Below the pieces are notes generated by a model. The model made no database searches. It was not told the DNA's origin and saw only the letters and a program-made list of their open reading frames with translations. The translations under genes were made by a program, and so were the position numbers. From AWTP1-13 sp963775835 (GTDB lineage Bacteria; Pseudomonadota; Alphaproteobacteria; Rhizobiales; Hyphomicrobiaceae), in NCBI GenBank assembly GCA_963775835.1, contig CAVZKV010000026.1:124001-188000 (forward strand): DNA of 64,000 bases, in the 5' to 3' direction. The number at the start of each line of letters is the position of its first letter. The first letter of the stretch is position 1. This document shows, in pieces, positions 1 to 8,636 of the stretch.

Positions 1-197
1 CGCGCGACCTCGGTTTGCCCCACAGGCGGGGAGCCCCAACCTCCGGGCTTTCCACCCGCCAATATCAGTAGAACTCCTGATGTCCACACCCGGTGGCCAA
101 TGCCTACCGATGCTGGAGGGATCTCAGCCGCCGATGCGCCTTTATAGCCAATCGGTAACGGCTGGCCATTGATTGCGTGGGTTGAGGGAGCGGTGCA

Positions 198-3100
198 ATG
201 CAGAACCTGCGGCAGCAGATCCTCAGTGCGGCACCCGGTGCACCCTCGTGGATGACCCAGGCCGGACTGGCGATTGCGGTTGCCGGCGCCTACCTTCTCG
301 CCGCTCGGCTCAGTCTGGCCCTGTTAACCAAGCCCGATGGCGTGGCTGTGTTCTGGCCGGCGGCGGGTATCGCAGCGGGAACCCTCATCGCATTGGGTCC
401 CAGGGTGCAGGTGCCGGTAGCCGCTGGCGTCGCCGGCGCCAGTGTCTTGGCCAGCCTTTTGAGCGATCGCAACCTCGCGGCCGCTACCGTCTTCGCCCTG
501 TGCAACGCTGTGGAACCATTGCTGGTCGCGCGCCTGATCAAACACCACTTTGGTGATGATTTCAGGCTGGAAAGTCTGCGCAACGTGCTTGGTTTTTATG
601 CGGCCGCTGCCGTCGGGCCTGCCATCTCGGGAGCGGTGGCGATGGTCGGTTTTATCGCATTTCACAAGTCCGACGCCGTGCCGTTGAGTGTCTGGCTGAG
701 CTGGGTCGCTTCCGACGCCCTAGGTATCATCATGGTGGCGCCATTGCTCATCGGCTTGCGAGGTCTGCGGCACAACCCCCCGGAGAAGTGGGAGTTGGGA
801 GAGGGTACGCTGACACTTGCGGGCCTCGCGCTTGTTAGCGCGCTCGCGGTTGGTTGCCCCGCACACTACTGGTACACCGTCCTTCCGCTCGGGCTCTTGT
901 TGCCCGTGTTGCTGGCCGCCCACTGCCGCCCGGTCTTCGCGGCCGCCGCGGTGCTTATTCTGGGTTTTTCCGTGGTCTGGACGGCCACCTTTGGCATGGG
1001 TGACTTGGGTGAACTGCCGAGCCTGCACGATCGTGCCTATGCGGCGCGAGCGACGCTGCTGGCCCTGTCGACGTGTACGCTGGTACTCGCCGCCCTGTTC
1101 GCCGAAAGACGGCACAATGAGGCAACACTGAAGGATAGCAACGATCGCTTGCAGCTGGCTCTCGAGGGCGCCGAACTCGGGGTGTGGAGTATTGACGCTA
1201 AGACGGGTCGCTTCGAAAGCGACCCGCGCGACAGGCGCATTCACGGTTACTGTCTGGACGCCCTGCCCCAAACCCTGGCGGAGGCGCGCCGCTTCATCCA
1301 TCCCGACGACCTGCCGAAGCTCGACGCCGCCTTTGCGGCGTCGATGCGCGCGGGCAGCAGTTGCAAGGTCGAATACCGCCTCTTTCCCAGGCTCGATGGC
1401 ACTGACGCCGGTCGGGAGCGCTGGGTTGCGGTTGAGGGTACGATTGTGGTTGGGCCGGCGGGTCAGCCGCTGCGCTGGCTCGGGATCACCCGTGATATCA
1501 CCGCGCGCAAACAGGCCGAAGATAAGCTGGAAAAGAGCGAGCGAGAAATTCGTGGTCTGCTGGAGGCGCTGCCGGTCGCAATCTATATGACCGATCCTGC
1601 GGGGTATGTCACCTACTGCAACGCCGCCGCTGTGGCCCTCTGGGGCCTCAACCCCGAGCCCGGCACCAGTAGGTACTGCGGGTCCTTAAAGCTGTATCGC
1701 CCCGACAGTACGCCGCTGCAGCACGACGAGTGTCAAATGGCGATGGCCCTGCGACACAAGAAACCGATCCGCGGCGCAGAGGCTATCGCGGAACGCCCCG
1801 ACGGCACACGTGTTCCTTTTATTCCGTTTCCGACACCGCTCTTCGACGCGTCGGGCGCATTGATCGGCGGCGTCAACATGCTTGTCGATATCAGTGAGCG
1901 TAAGCAGGCGGAAAAGATGCTGGCGGAACGCAACACGCAGCTCGCCCTGGCGGGAAGGGTCGGCTTGGTTGGAACTTTCGCCTACGACTTGGGGTCGGGG
2001 AAAATGCAAGTGTCGGCGGGCTATGCCACCATTCATGGTTTGTCCGAGGGAACCTTGGAGACCTCACGCGCCGAATGGCGGGCGCGCGTGCATCCAGATG
2101 ACTTGTCCCGACTCGACGTCCATCTGCAGCAGGCCATAGCCGAGGGACGCAGCGAACACTACTGCGAGTATCGCATCCTTCGCGGCGACGCCGAGGCGCG
2201 ATGGATCGAGTCGCGTAGTCGCATTTATTACGATCGCAACGGCGTTGCACGGCGTATGGTCGGCGCCAACATCGATCTCACGGAACGCAAGAAGACGGAG
2301 GCCGTGCTCAAGGAAAGCGAGGGTCGGTTGGCAGACGCATTGGCTGCCGGCCAAGTGATGGCCTTCGAGTGGGATGCGCGAACGCGCGCCTCACGCCGCA
2401 GCCACAATGCCGCTCTCCTAATCGATGAGAGCGGGGCAACCGTTTCTCAATTCCTCACGCGGGTTCACCCCGACGATCGCGAGGGCTTCCGGGCGGCCAT
2501 CCGCGGGCTCAAGCCTGGCGATCCTTCCTATACCTTCAATTTCCGCTTCTGTTGTCCGAGCGGCCGCCAAGTCTGGCTGGAGGAGACGGCAAAGGCAGAG
2601 TTCGACGACCGCGGAAAGCTGTTGAGAATCAAGGGGTTGACCCGAAATATCTCCGACCGGAAAAGAGCAGAAGATGCCCTTGCGGAACGAAACATGCAGC
2701 TTTCCCTGGCGGGAAAGGCCGCCCTTGTCGGCAGCTATTCCTATGGCCTTGATACGGATGCAATGCACGTTTCGGAGGGCTACGCTGCGCTCCACGGTTT
2801 GCCGGAAGGAACGGTGGAGACTACGCGAAGCGAATGGTGTACCAGAGCACATCCTGAAGACCGCGAACGGGTCGCCGAGCGTCGACGCGAGGCCTTTCGC
2901 AAACGAATTAGCGAATACGACATCGAGTATCGCATCGTGCGTTCGGACGGCACGCTGCGGTGGATCGAGTCACGCAGTCTCATTCTGTACAGTAGACACG
3001 GGAATCCGGAAAGGGTGGTCGGTGTCAACATCGACGTCACCGAGCGCAGACGGACTGAGGATCGTCAGCGCATATTGGTGGCCGAACTCGACCATCGTGT

Positions 3101-3725
3101 GAAGAACCTGCTGTCGACCATTAGCGCGGTGGCGGCCCACACGATGGACGCAAGCAGCTCAATGCAACAATTCGTGGCAGCGCTCGATGGCCGCATTCGG
3201 TCGATGGCCTTGACGCACGAACTGTTGAGCGGCCATCGCTGGCAAGGCATACCGTTGGCGCAACTGCTGCGGCGCGAGCTTGCGCCCTATACCACAAAGA
3301 GCAACACCGACATCAAGGGGCCAGACGTGCTGCTGAGCGCGGAGGCCGGCCAGACGATCGCGATGGTCGTTCACGAGCTGACGACGAACGCCGCGAAATA
3401 CGGGGCGCTTTCCAGGCGCGAAGGCCTTGTCTTGGTCCGCTGGCAGTGGCCAACCAACGGCCGCGCGGCGGAGCCGCTGACCATCGATTGGAAGGAAATC
3501 GGCGGACCGCCGGTGGACGCTCGACGCAAAGCCAACTATGGCTCGAGCGTTATTACCGACCTCGTTCCCTACGAGCTGGCTGGTACGGCCGATTTGGTGT
3601 TCGCCTCGGAAGGCGTCAGATGTCGGCTAAGTGTGCCCGCCGAATGGGTGCGAAGCGGGCGACAGACGGGCGTGGACCGGGTCGACCGTGCTCTCGCAGC
3701 GTCGGAATTGGCGCGGCTCTCTTAG
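198..3725 (+). CDS. MASE1 / multi-PAS HWE-family sensor histidine kinase
   Basis: A membrane sensor kinase of 1175 residues. Residues about 20-300 form a hydrophobic multi-pass MASE1-type sensor. Five PAS/PAC modules follow, with PAC ends such as ITARKQAED, ISERKQAEK and LTERKKTE near residues 436, 567, 696, 820 and 949. The C-terminal kinase has the phospho-acceptor stretch AELDHRVKN (His about 963), the N box HELTTNAAKYG (about 1058) and a WKE motif, which together define the HWE family. The ATG at 198 follows GAGGGAG at good spacing. The stop overlaps the convergent LuxR-type regulator by 4 bases, so that regulator is the likely partner. Modules 3 and 5 are near copies of each other. The signal sensed is unknown. 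Confidence 0.93.
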   Translation: MQNLRQQILSAAPGAPSWMTQAGLAIAVAGAYLLAARLSLALLTKPDGVAVFWPAAGIAAGTLIALGPRVQVPVAAGVAGASVLASLLSDRNLAAATVFALCNAVEPLLVARLIKHHFGDDFRLESLRNVLGFYAAAAVGPAISGAVAMVGFIAFHKSDAVPLSVWLSWVASDALGIIMVAPLLIGLRGLRHNPPEKWELGEGTLTLAGLALVSALAVGCPAHYWYTVLPLGLLLPVLLAAHCRPVFAAAAVLILGFSVVWTATFGMGDLGELPSLHDRAYAARATLLALSTCTLVLAALFAERRHNEATLKDSNDRLQLALEGAELGVWSIDAKTGRFESDPRDRRIHGYCLDALPQTLAEARRFIHPDDLPKLDAAFAASMRAGSSCKVEYRLFPRLDGTDAGRERWVAVEGTIVVGPAGQPLRWLGITRDITARKQAEDKLEKSEREIRGLLEALPVAIYMTDPAGYVTYCNAAAVALWGLNPEPGTSRYCGSLKLYRPDSTPLQHDECQMAMALRHKKPIRGAEAIAERPDGTRVPFIPFPTPLFDASGALIGGVNMLVDISERKQAEKMLAERNTQLALAGRVGLVGTFAYDLGSGKMQVSAGYATIHGLSEGTLETSRAEWRARVHPDDLSRLDVHLQQAIAEGRSEHYCEYRILRGDAEARWIESRSRIYYDRNGVARRMVGANIDLTERKKTEAVLKESEGRLADALAAGQVMAFEWDARTRASRRSHNAALLIDESGATVSQFLTRVHPDDREGFRAAIRGLKPGDPSYTFNFRFCCPSGRQVWLEETAKAEFDDRGKLLRIKGLTRNISDRKRAEDALAERNMQLSLAGKAALVGSYSYGLDTDAMHVSEGYAALHGLPEGTVETTRSEWCTRAHPEDRERVAERRREAFRKRISEYDIEYRIVRSDGTLRWIESRSLILYSRHGNPERVVGVNIDVTERRRTEDRQRILVAELDHRVKNLLSTISAVAAHTMDASSSMQQFVAALDGRIRSMALTHELLSGHRWQGIPLAQLLRRELAPYTTKSNTDIKGPDVLLSAEAGQTIAMVVHELTTNAAKYGALSRREGLVLVRWQWPTNGRAAEPLTIDWKEIGGPPVDARRKANYGSSVITDLVPYELAGTADLVFASEGVRCRLSVPAEWVRSGRQTGVDRVDRALAASELARLS

Positions 3726-4351
3726 GCTTCGACCAGTCGAGTGCGGATCGCATAGCGCACGAGTGAAGCGCTCGAAGATAGCGCCAGCTTGCGCATGATC
3801 GCACTCCGGTGGGTCTCCACCGTCTTGAGACTGATGTTGAGCAGATTGGCGATCTGTTTGTTGGTGTGACCCTCGGCAATCAGCTGCACGACTCCCCGCT
3901 CCCGGCTGGTTAGAGCCGATCCTTCTCGCTCGGGCTGCGCCAGATACGTATCGAGCAGCTGTTCCGAGACCTTGGCCGTAAAGAAGGGCTTGTGCACAGC
4001 GAGGGATTCGATTGCCGCTATCAGATGCCGCGACGCGTCTGACTTCAGCAAATAACCCCGCGCTCCCGCCTTCAGTAGCTCCTGGATCAGCGCCTCGCTG
4101 TCGTGCATGGTGAAGATCAGGACCTCGGTCTTGGGCAAGCGCGCCCAAATCTGCCGTGTCACTTCCATGCCGTTGATGCGCGGCAAGGAGTAGTCGAGCA
4201 CCGCAATATCGGGTTTGCTCTCCGTCGCCTTGGTGATCGCCTCTTTGCCGTCCACGGCTTCGGCGACGACCTCCCAGTTCGGTTGCGACGCCAAGATCCT
4301 CCTTAAACCCGAGCGTACGACTTCGTGGTCATCTGCAATCAGAATACGCAT
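3722..4351 (-). CDS. NarL/LuxR-family response regulator
   Basis: A two-domain DNA-binding response regulator of 209 residues. The receiver domain has the acidic pair in LIADDHE, the phospho-acceptor Asp53 in VLDYSLP and the conserved Lys in YLLKS. The C-terminal LuxR helix-turn-helix reads SRERGVVQLIAEG then NKQIANLLNISLKTVETH. It is convergent with the HWE sensor kinase and the two stops overlap by 4 bases, so a cognate pair is likely, although HWE kinases often phosphorylate single-domain regulators. Its targets cannot be read from the sequence. Confidence 0.93.
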   Translation of the reverse strand: MRILIADDHEVVRSGLRRILASQPNWEVVAEAVDGKEAITKATESKPDIAVLDYSLPRINGMEVTRQIWARLPKTEVLIFTMHDSEALIQELLKAGARGYLLKSDASRHLIAAIESLAVHKPFFTAKVSEQLLDTYLAQPEREGSALTSRERGVVQLIAEGHTNKQIANLLNISLKTVETHRSAIMRKLALSSSASLVRYAIRTRLVEA

Positions 4352-4701
4352 TACGGATGTTGCCTGCTCTTGTCAGCGCATCCCCTGTCGGCCGATGCAA
4401 GTTCAGGAGATTGATGCATCCTGTTGGCATCCGCGAAAACCGTTAAATCCAAGAGAGGTAAATGGCGCCAACGGCAGTCCGCGCGGCCTGAGGCGGGGGT
4501 GTCGAGGCCCTTACCCGGCCAAAACCCGCATGGACCAGCCGGTTTTGGTCCCCTTAGCAAAGGAAATGCGCAGCAACCGGCCTTCAAGCCGTGACAGGTG
4601 CCTTGCCGAACTAGGCGAAGTTTGCCGCAAAGCCGGCGCCCCCTGGTTGCGGCGCGCTGCTGGCCCCAAACCCTTGAAACGCCGCCGGGAGGCTTACGAG
4701 C
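4352..4701. other. Intergenic region without a recognisable gene
   Basis: About 350 bases between the start of the NarL-type regulator (minus strand) and the 3' end of the decayed transporter gene. It must carry the regulator's promoter. Frames crossing it show no recognisable protein. The only structure I see is the inverted repeat CCAAAACC/GGTTTTGG at 4519-4548. Confidence 0.5.
4519..4548. terminator. Inverted repeat, possible terminator of the transporter pseudogene
   Basis: CCAAAACC at 4519-4526 pairs perfectly with GGTTTTGG at 4541-4548 across a 14-base loop. It lies downstream of the decayed minus-strand transporter gene. No run of T follows, so a terminator role is only a suggestion; it could equally be an operator for the regulator at 3722-4351. 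Confidence 0.3.
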
Positions 4702-5444
4702 TCACCAACGCAGCGTGGCGGAGGCTATCGTCGCATCGCCCTGCCACCGGTTTTCGGCATCGAATTCGTGATATTGGCGCAGGTTGAAGACGAGCGGGGT
4801 CTTGTTAATGAGCGTCGTATAACTGACGCCGACCCCGATCGCATCGACGCTGCCTTGAGCGGGCCGATCAGGGCGCCGGCGCCTGGGTCGCCCGTGAGCT
4901 GCCGGTAGTCGTAACCGACAATGCCAATGACAAGCCGCGTTGCGAACTCGCGCCCAATCGCCCACTCGAAGTGAAATTCGTTGCCGGTCTTGTAGTCGGT
5001 CTCCGTATTCTCGAAGTTGAACGTGACGCCGGCGGAACCGTTGAACTGAAGCTTCGATGGCTTGTGTTCCCAGGTGAAGGCCCAACCCGTGTCGATGCCC
5101 GGCCGGTGCAAAGCGATCGTAGGAGTGAAGCCCGGTTGCGCTCTCCCCGTTGGCGCGACCGCCTGCACGTAGACGAGGTGTGAGAAGTCGCCCCGCTGCC
5201 ATCCCGGCTGCGCTCTGGTTGTGATGTCACCGAACCCCCAACCCGCAGTCTCGCGCGAGAGGGGACCGATAGTCGCCACGGCATCAAGGTTGCCAACGGG
5301 GATGGTGACGGTCAACCCGATGCTGCCGAGGAACAGTTTACGCTGGGGGAGGTAGAGGACATTCCAGCCGTTGGAGCAGCCCTCGACCTCGGCGTCGGCA
5401 TTGATAGTGATCCCGTCGAACCGAACGTCGCTGTCTTCGCATGG
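4702..5444 (-). pseudogene. Decayed outer-membrane transporter (COG4313 / Phenol_MetA_deg family)
   Basis: A remnant of a beta-barrel protein of the phenol meta-pathway (SphA-like, PF13557) family. The frame from 5444 runs through FLGSIGLTVTIPVGNLDAVA, GWQRGDFSHLVYV and GVTFNFENTETDYKTGNEFH to VGYDYRQLTGDPGAGALIGP. Near 4860 the homology moves to another frame (GVGVSYTTLINKTPLVFNL, then REFDAENRWQG-like YHEFDAENRWQGDA) and ends at 4702. The 5' side is also broken: in-frame stops lie just upstream of 5444, no start codon is usable, and the signal peptide and first strands are missing. There is thus one frameshift plus 5' truncation. Family members are thought to pass hydrophobic compounds across the outer membrane. 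Confidence 0.75.
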
Positions 5445-5571
5445 TCACAGCTACAACCGTCGTTACCCCCGATGCTGAGGCCTGCGACACGGTGCGCAGC
5501 GCGCCTATTGGATTGCGCGCAGGTGGTATTGGCGCAGACGCGCGCGCGACGAGCCGCCTTCGCCGGAAATG

Positions 5572-5772
5572 TCAGTGAAGTATCGCGGGTTCAAGCATTA
5601 TGGCCGCCGTGACATCCTCGCCGCTTTCGGCATCGCGAACAATGAAGGGCACGGACATCAGTTGCCAAGCATGCAAATCGTCGACCGTGATGTAGCGTCG
5701 CAAGTCCCGGTCATAGAGGCGTTGCCCCGCATCGCGCTCAATCAAAACAACGGGTGTTTCGGAATCGTGCAC
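5572..5772 (-). CDS. Orphan PhaR-type (PHA accumulation regulator) DNA-binding domain protein
   Basis: A 66-residue protein that matches only the N-terminal DNA-binding domain of the polyhydroxyalkanoate repressor PhaR. Diagnostic stretches are VVLIERDAGQRLYD, then RRYITVDDL, then FIVRDAESGEDVT. Full PhaR proteins continue for about 100 or more residues with PHB accumulation domains; this one stops shortly after GEDVT. The start is GTG at 5772 with GAGG seven bases upstream. No PHA synthase or phasin gene is nearby. It may be a genuine mini-regulator or a truncated copy; short orphans of this domain also occur elsewhere as far as I recall. Confidence 0.7.
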   Translation of the reverse strand: MHDSETPVVLIERDAGQRLYDRDLRRYITVDDLHAWQLMSVPFIVRDAESGEDVTAAIMLEPAILH

Positions 5773-6052
5773 GCCAGAACCTCAAGGACGCTGCGGTCCG
5801 CACCTGCCAATGAAAAAACATACGGGCTCGCGCAGCCTCGGCACAATTAGGTGCGACCCGTGCCCGCGATCAGGGTTTGTCCGGATGTTCTTTGGCGAAG
5901 ATCTGTGCGTGCCCGAGCGCTTCTTCTTCGAGAGAGGCCATGCGCCCCTAACTGCGGCTCACGGCAAGGGGGCTCGGGCTATCGCTGAACGGTCGCTGGG
6001 GCGAGCCTGGCGGAAACCTCGCAACTGCGGACGGCATACGCCCCCGGGGACC

Positions 6053-6349
6053 TCAGCCCGGTAAGCGAGGATTGGACCGTTCCTCTAGGTCATCGCCACG
6101 CTGGTCCGTGCTTTTGCTCAACTCCAAACTTTTGTAGGCCGCAACCTTTTCAAGGATGGTCGCGCGGTGGCAGTGCATCAAGTGCAGCGTCTCCTCGAGC
6201 AGGTTCAACAGCGCGGCGGCCCTGCTCGTGTCCTCGCCGTCCTGTTCGAGTACGGACAAGTGCTGCCTCTGATTGTCGATGCAGTCTCGGGCCTCGACAA
6301 TGAGCCGATCGGCTATTGCCAGGTGTCTGTACCAGATTTCACGGACCAT
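6053..6349 (-). CDS. Conserved small protein of unknown function
   Basis: A 98-residue, mostly helical, charged protein with no signal peptide. The ATG at 6349 has GAGGG eight bases upstream. The pattern WYRHLAIADRLI, QRQHLSVLEQDGEDT, LLNLLEETLHLMHCHRA resembles a common short alphaproteobacterial family of unknown function that has the same length and a conserved heptad-like layout, suggesting a coiled coil. It lies alone, with an AT-rich upstream region. No function can be assigned. Confidence 0.7.
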   Translation of the reverse strand: MVREIWYRHLAIADRLIVEARDCIDNQRQHLSVLEQDGEDTSRAAALLNLLEETLHLMHCHRATILEKVAAYKSLELSKSTDQRGDDLEERSNPRLPG

Positions 6350-6726
6350 CGACCGACCCTCCTCATAGGTGCAGTCTGCACGCGGCCCCGAGCCCGCCCG
6401 GGAGCGTCAGGTAACGCCCCGATATTGTAAATTGTATGAAAATGAGCCACTAAAGCACTGTAATTATTTATCAAAGAGCTTCAACAAGCTGTTACCAAAC
6501 GGCACGCGCCAATGCGCGCGCAGGGCGAAAACGCGCCGCCGCCACCCTCGCCTTGGATCTATTCTTGCGCACAAGAACAGCGCACCTCGGGCGTTGCGTC
6601 GGCCCTTTACCGCCCCGGCTTTTACCAGGTGGGATGGCGCGCAATCGACGAGGTTTGAAGCATGAGCGCGCTGCAAATCCACGGCCGTGCGCGTCGACGC
6701 AAGCGGTGGCCGCGCCCATCTCACGT
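6350..6726. other. Intergenic region with an AT-rich block
   Basis: About 375 bases between two minus-strand genes. Bases 6425-6495 are strikingly AT-rich for this genome (for example ATTGTAAATTGTATGAAAAT), and probably contain the promoter of the small gene at 6053-6349. The rest is GC-rich. A possible 22-codon ORF sits at its right edge (6662-6730). I see no RNA gene. Confidence 0.45.
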
Positions 6727-6730
6727 TTAG
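6662..6730 (+). CDS. Possible basic micropeptide (22 aa)
   Basis: ATG at 6662 is preceded by GAGG at eight bases spacing and opens a 22-codon frame with a strongly basic centre (GRARRRKRWPRPSHV at the end). Its stop overlaps the stop of the convergent SRAP gene. The ribosome-binding site is good, but ORFs this short arise by chance, so it is only a candidate. Confidence 0.22.
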   Translation: MSALQIHGRARRRKRWPRPSHV

Positions 6731-7437
6731 AGCAGGCGCGGCTCGCCATCCTCGAGCGGTATGGCGCGAAGGATGTCTGCATCGTCGTTGGCGGGCTTGT
6801 TCACCCGCGTCGTGATGGGCCACATGATCATCGGCGCAGACGGGTAGGGCGCCAGCAACTCGCGCGGATCGGGATCCAGGGCCGCCAGCCAGTGATCGTA
6901 GGCCTCTGCGGGTATGATTAGCGGCATGCGGTCGTGGATTTCGGCCACCAGGTCATTGGCAGGACACGTTACGACGGCAAAGCTTCGCACCCAGTCCGAG
7001 GTCCCCGGTCGTTTCCAACTGTCCCAGATGGCCGCCAAGGCGAATGGCTCGCCGCTTCGCATGCCAATGGCATAGGGCTGCTTGGTCGCGGCACCCCTAA
7101 CTGCTTTCCATTCGAAAAAGTTGTCGATCGGGAGCAAACACCGCCGGCGTCGGTAGGCGTCGCGAAACGTCGCCAGTGTGGCGATGGTCTCCGACTTGGC
7201 GTTGATCGGTTTGCGTGCGCGGCTGTCGTTCTTGCACCAGTAGGGTATGAGACCCCACCACAGTCGATCCAGGCTGCGCGCGCCGGTTTTGGCGTCTTGG
7301 CGGATCACCCAGTGCTCTTGGCCCGGCGCTCCATTGTACCGCGGCGGCGTGTTGTCAGCGTAGAGGGGCTCGACCAGCGTGGCAATCTTGAGCCCGAGGA
7401 TGTTGGGATTGGATTTCTGCGTAATGCGTCCACACAT
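6727..7437 (-). CDS. SOS response-associated peptidase (SRAP / YedK-HMCES family)
   Basis: A 236-residue SRAP-domain protein. Members form a thiazolidine cross-link with abasic sites in single-stranded DNA through the N-terminal cysteine and so shield them during replication. Cys2 is present (MCGRITQ), as are the conserved Asn in INAKSET, the active-site Glu in NFFEWK and the His in EIHDRMP. Length is normal for the family. It stands alone on the minus strand and no LexA box was recognised upstream. Confidence 0.93.
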   Translation of the reverse strand: MCGRITQKSNPNILGLKIATLVEPLYADNTPPRYNGAPGQEHWVIRQDAKTGARSLDRLWWGLIPYWCKNDSRARKPINAKSETIATLATFRDAYRRRRCLLPIDNFFEWKAVRGAATKQPYAIGMRSGEPFALAAIWDSWKRPGTSDWVRSFAVVTCPANDLVAEIHDRMPLIIPAEAYDHWLAALDPDPRELLAPYPSAPMIMWPITTRVNKPANDDADILRAIPLEDGEPRLL

Positions 7438-7673
7438 GGGCTGGATGTAAGCTGCGGGCCGCGGCAGGACAACCCTGCCGTCCGGGTTTTAGGCCCTGCG
7501 TTTGCGGCGCGAACCAGTCAAGTCAATCGCGCCTAACCCCCATCGCCTGCCTGGCGTCGCGGGCAAGAATACCCGCACCATGGCTCGCCAACTGGTCAAA
7601 CTCTCGAACCATTGTGGTCGTAAACAAGCTCGCCAAAAGCGTGTCGGTGATGGCGTTTGAGGAGCCTGCGCAG

Positions 7674-7904
7674 ATGGCAAAGACGACAATTCGCGTGCAC
7701 CCTAAAGCGGTTGACGACTGGATCGTGCACGAGGACGGCGGACGCGAGTTTGGCCACTACGGCTCAAGGAGCGAGGCTGAACGCGTGGGGCGCATGATCG
7801 CTCACAAGCGACGCGCCGAACTGCTCGTTCAGGATCAGAACGGGAGCCTGCGACGAGCCAAGCCGCAAACCGGCTTGTTCGCGCGCTTATTTGGACGCCG
7901 CTAG
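7674..7904 (+). CDS. DUF2188-like small protein
   Basis: A 76-residue protein, starting at the ATG at 7674 with GGAG upstream; an upstream in-frame start exists but lacks a site. The body fits DUF2188: TIRVHPKAVDDWIVHEDGG, then SRSEAERVGRMIAHKRRAEL and VQDQNGSLRRA. The C-terminus is basic and hydrophobic (LFARLFGRR). Such proteins are common in Alphaproteobacteria; the function is unknown. Confidence 0.7.
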   Translation: MAKTTIRVHPKAVDDWIVHEDGGREFGHYGSRSEAERVGRMIAHKRRAELLVQDQNGSLRRAKPQTGLFARLFGRR

Positions 7905-8152
7905 ATCGGCAAAGTGCCGCGGCAGGACCTTGCGGCGACCTCCCTCTTTCGAGCGCGCAAGCGATGGCAAGGAACTTGTCTTTGTTCACTGGCCCGTTGG
8001 GACCGGCGGGTTTAAGGGTATAAGGGTGTACAGTTGAGCCTCGACACGCGGGGCGGACGGCCGGGGCGCACGCCGCGCAAGGCTCGTTTTAGTCGCAGCC
8101 ACGGCATCCCTGCGGCCGTCGTTTTCGCCTGGCTCACACCGGAGTGAGTGCA

Positions 8153-8482
8153 ATGTCCGACACCATCCTCGACGGCCGAGGCGAACCAATACCCGGACAC
8201 CGAGTGCTCGCGGGTACCGACCTGGAAATCGTCTACACCCTGTTGGATGATGATCTCGTGCTGCGCGTAAACAAGGCCGGCGTGCAAGTGTTTGGCGTGG
8301 TGTTGGAAGGCGCCGCCAAAACGATGTCGGCGCAGCAGCTCTTCGAATTGAAAGCCGAAAAATCCGATCTCGTGGTCAGGATCGGCAAGCGCGGGGAGGC
8401 CGTCGCCGGCATCGGCTATCAGCTCGGGCGCATGGCGGGCAAGCTCTTGAAGGCGACGCGGGACAAGAAGAACGCGCCCTAG
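8153..8482 (+). CDS. Hypothetical protein
   Basis: A soluble protein of 109 residues. The ATG at 8153 is chosen because GGAG lies eight bases upstream; an in-frame GTG at 8144 overlaps that site. The sequence alternates predicted strands and helices (LEIVYTLLDDDLVLRVNKAG, LFELKAEKSDLVVRIGK) and ends with a lysine-rich tail. I do not recognise a family. A GC-rich hairpin follows immediately and probably terminates transcription. Confidence 0.55.
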   Translation: MSDTILDGRGEPIPGHRVLAGTDLEIVYTLLDDDLVLRVNKAGVQVFGVVLEGAAKTMSAQQLFELKAEKSDLVVRIGKRGEAVAGIGYQLGRMAGKLLKATRDKKNAP

Positions 8483-8487
8483 TCGTT

Positions 8488-8505
8488 GCGGGCGTCGCAG
8501 CCCGC
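8488..8505 (+). terminator. Hairpin after the hypothetical gene
   Basis: GCGGGC and GCCCGC pair perfectly around a six-base loop directly after the stop at 8482. The 11-base word CCTAGTCGTTG occurs on both sides of it (8478-8488 and 8510-8520). There is no T tract, so termination is plausible but not certain. Confidence 0.35.
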
Positions 8506-8636
8506 GGCGGCCTAGTCGTTGGCGCAGGGCGGGGGCATGCATCCCAGCGGGTTGGCAGGGGCGCGTTAGCGCGACAAGCGCCCCGGGCCGAGGTGGGCCA
8601 GCCTGCCCTGGAGCCGATGCGCTTCAGGCTCCTCCC

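Noticed and set aside
5870..5941. 23-codon acidic ORF on the minus strand
   Set aside because: Its GGGG is only three bases from the ATG and no homology is seen; chance is more likely.
7702..7989. 95-residue minus-strand frame opposite the DUF2188-like gene
   Set aside because: It overlaps a gene with better start and family match, and its composition is that of a shadow.
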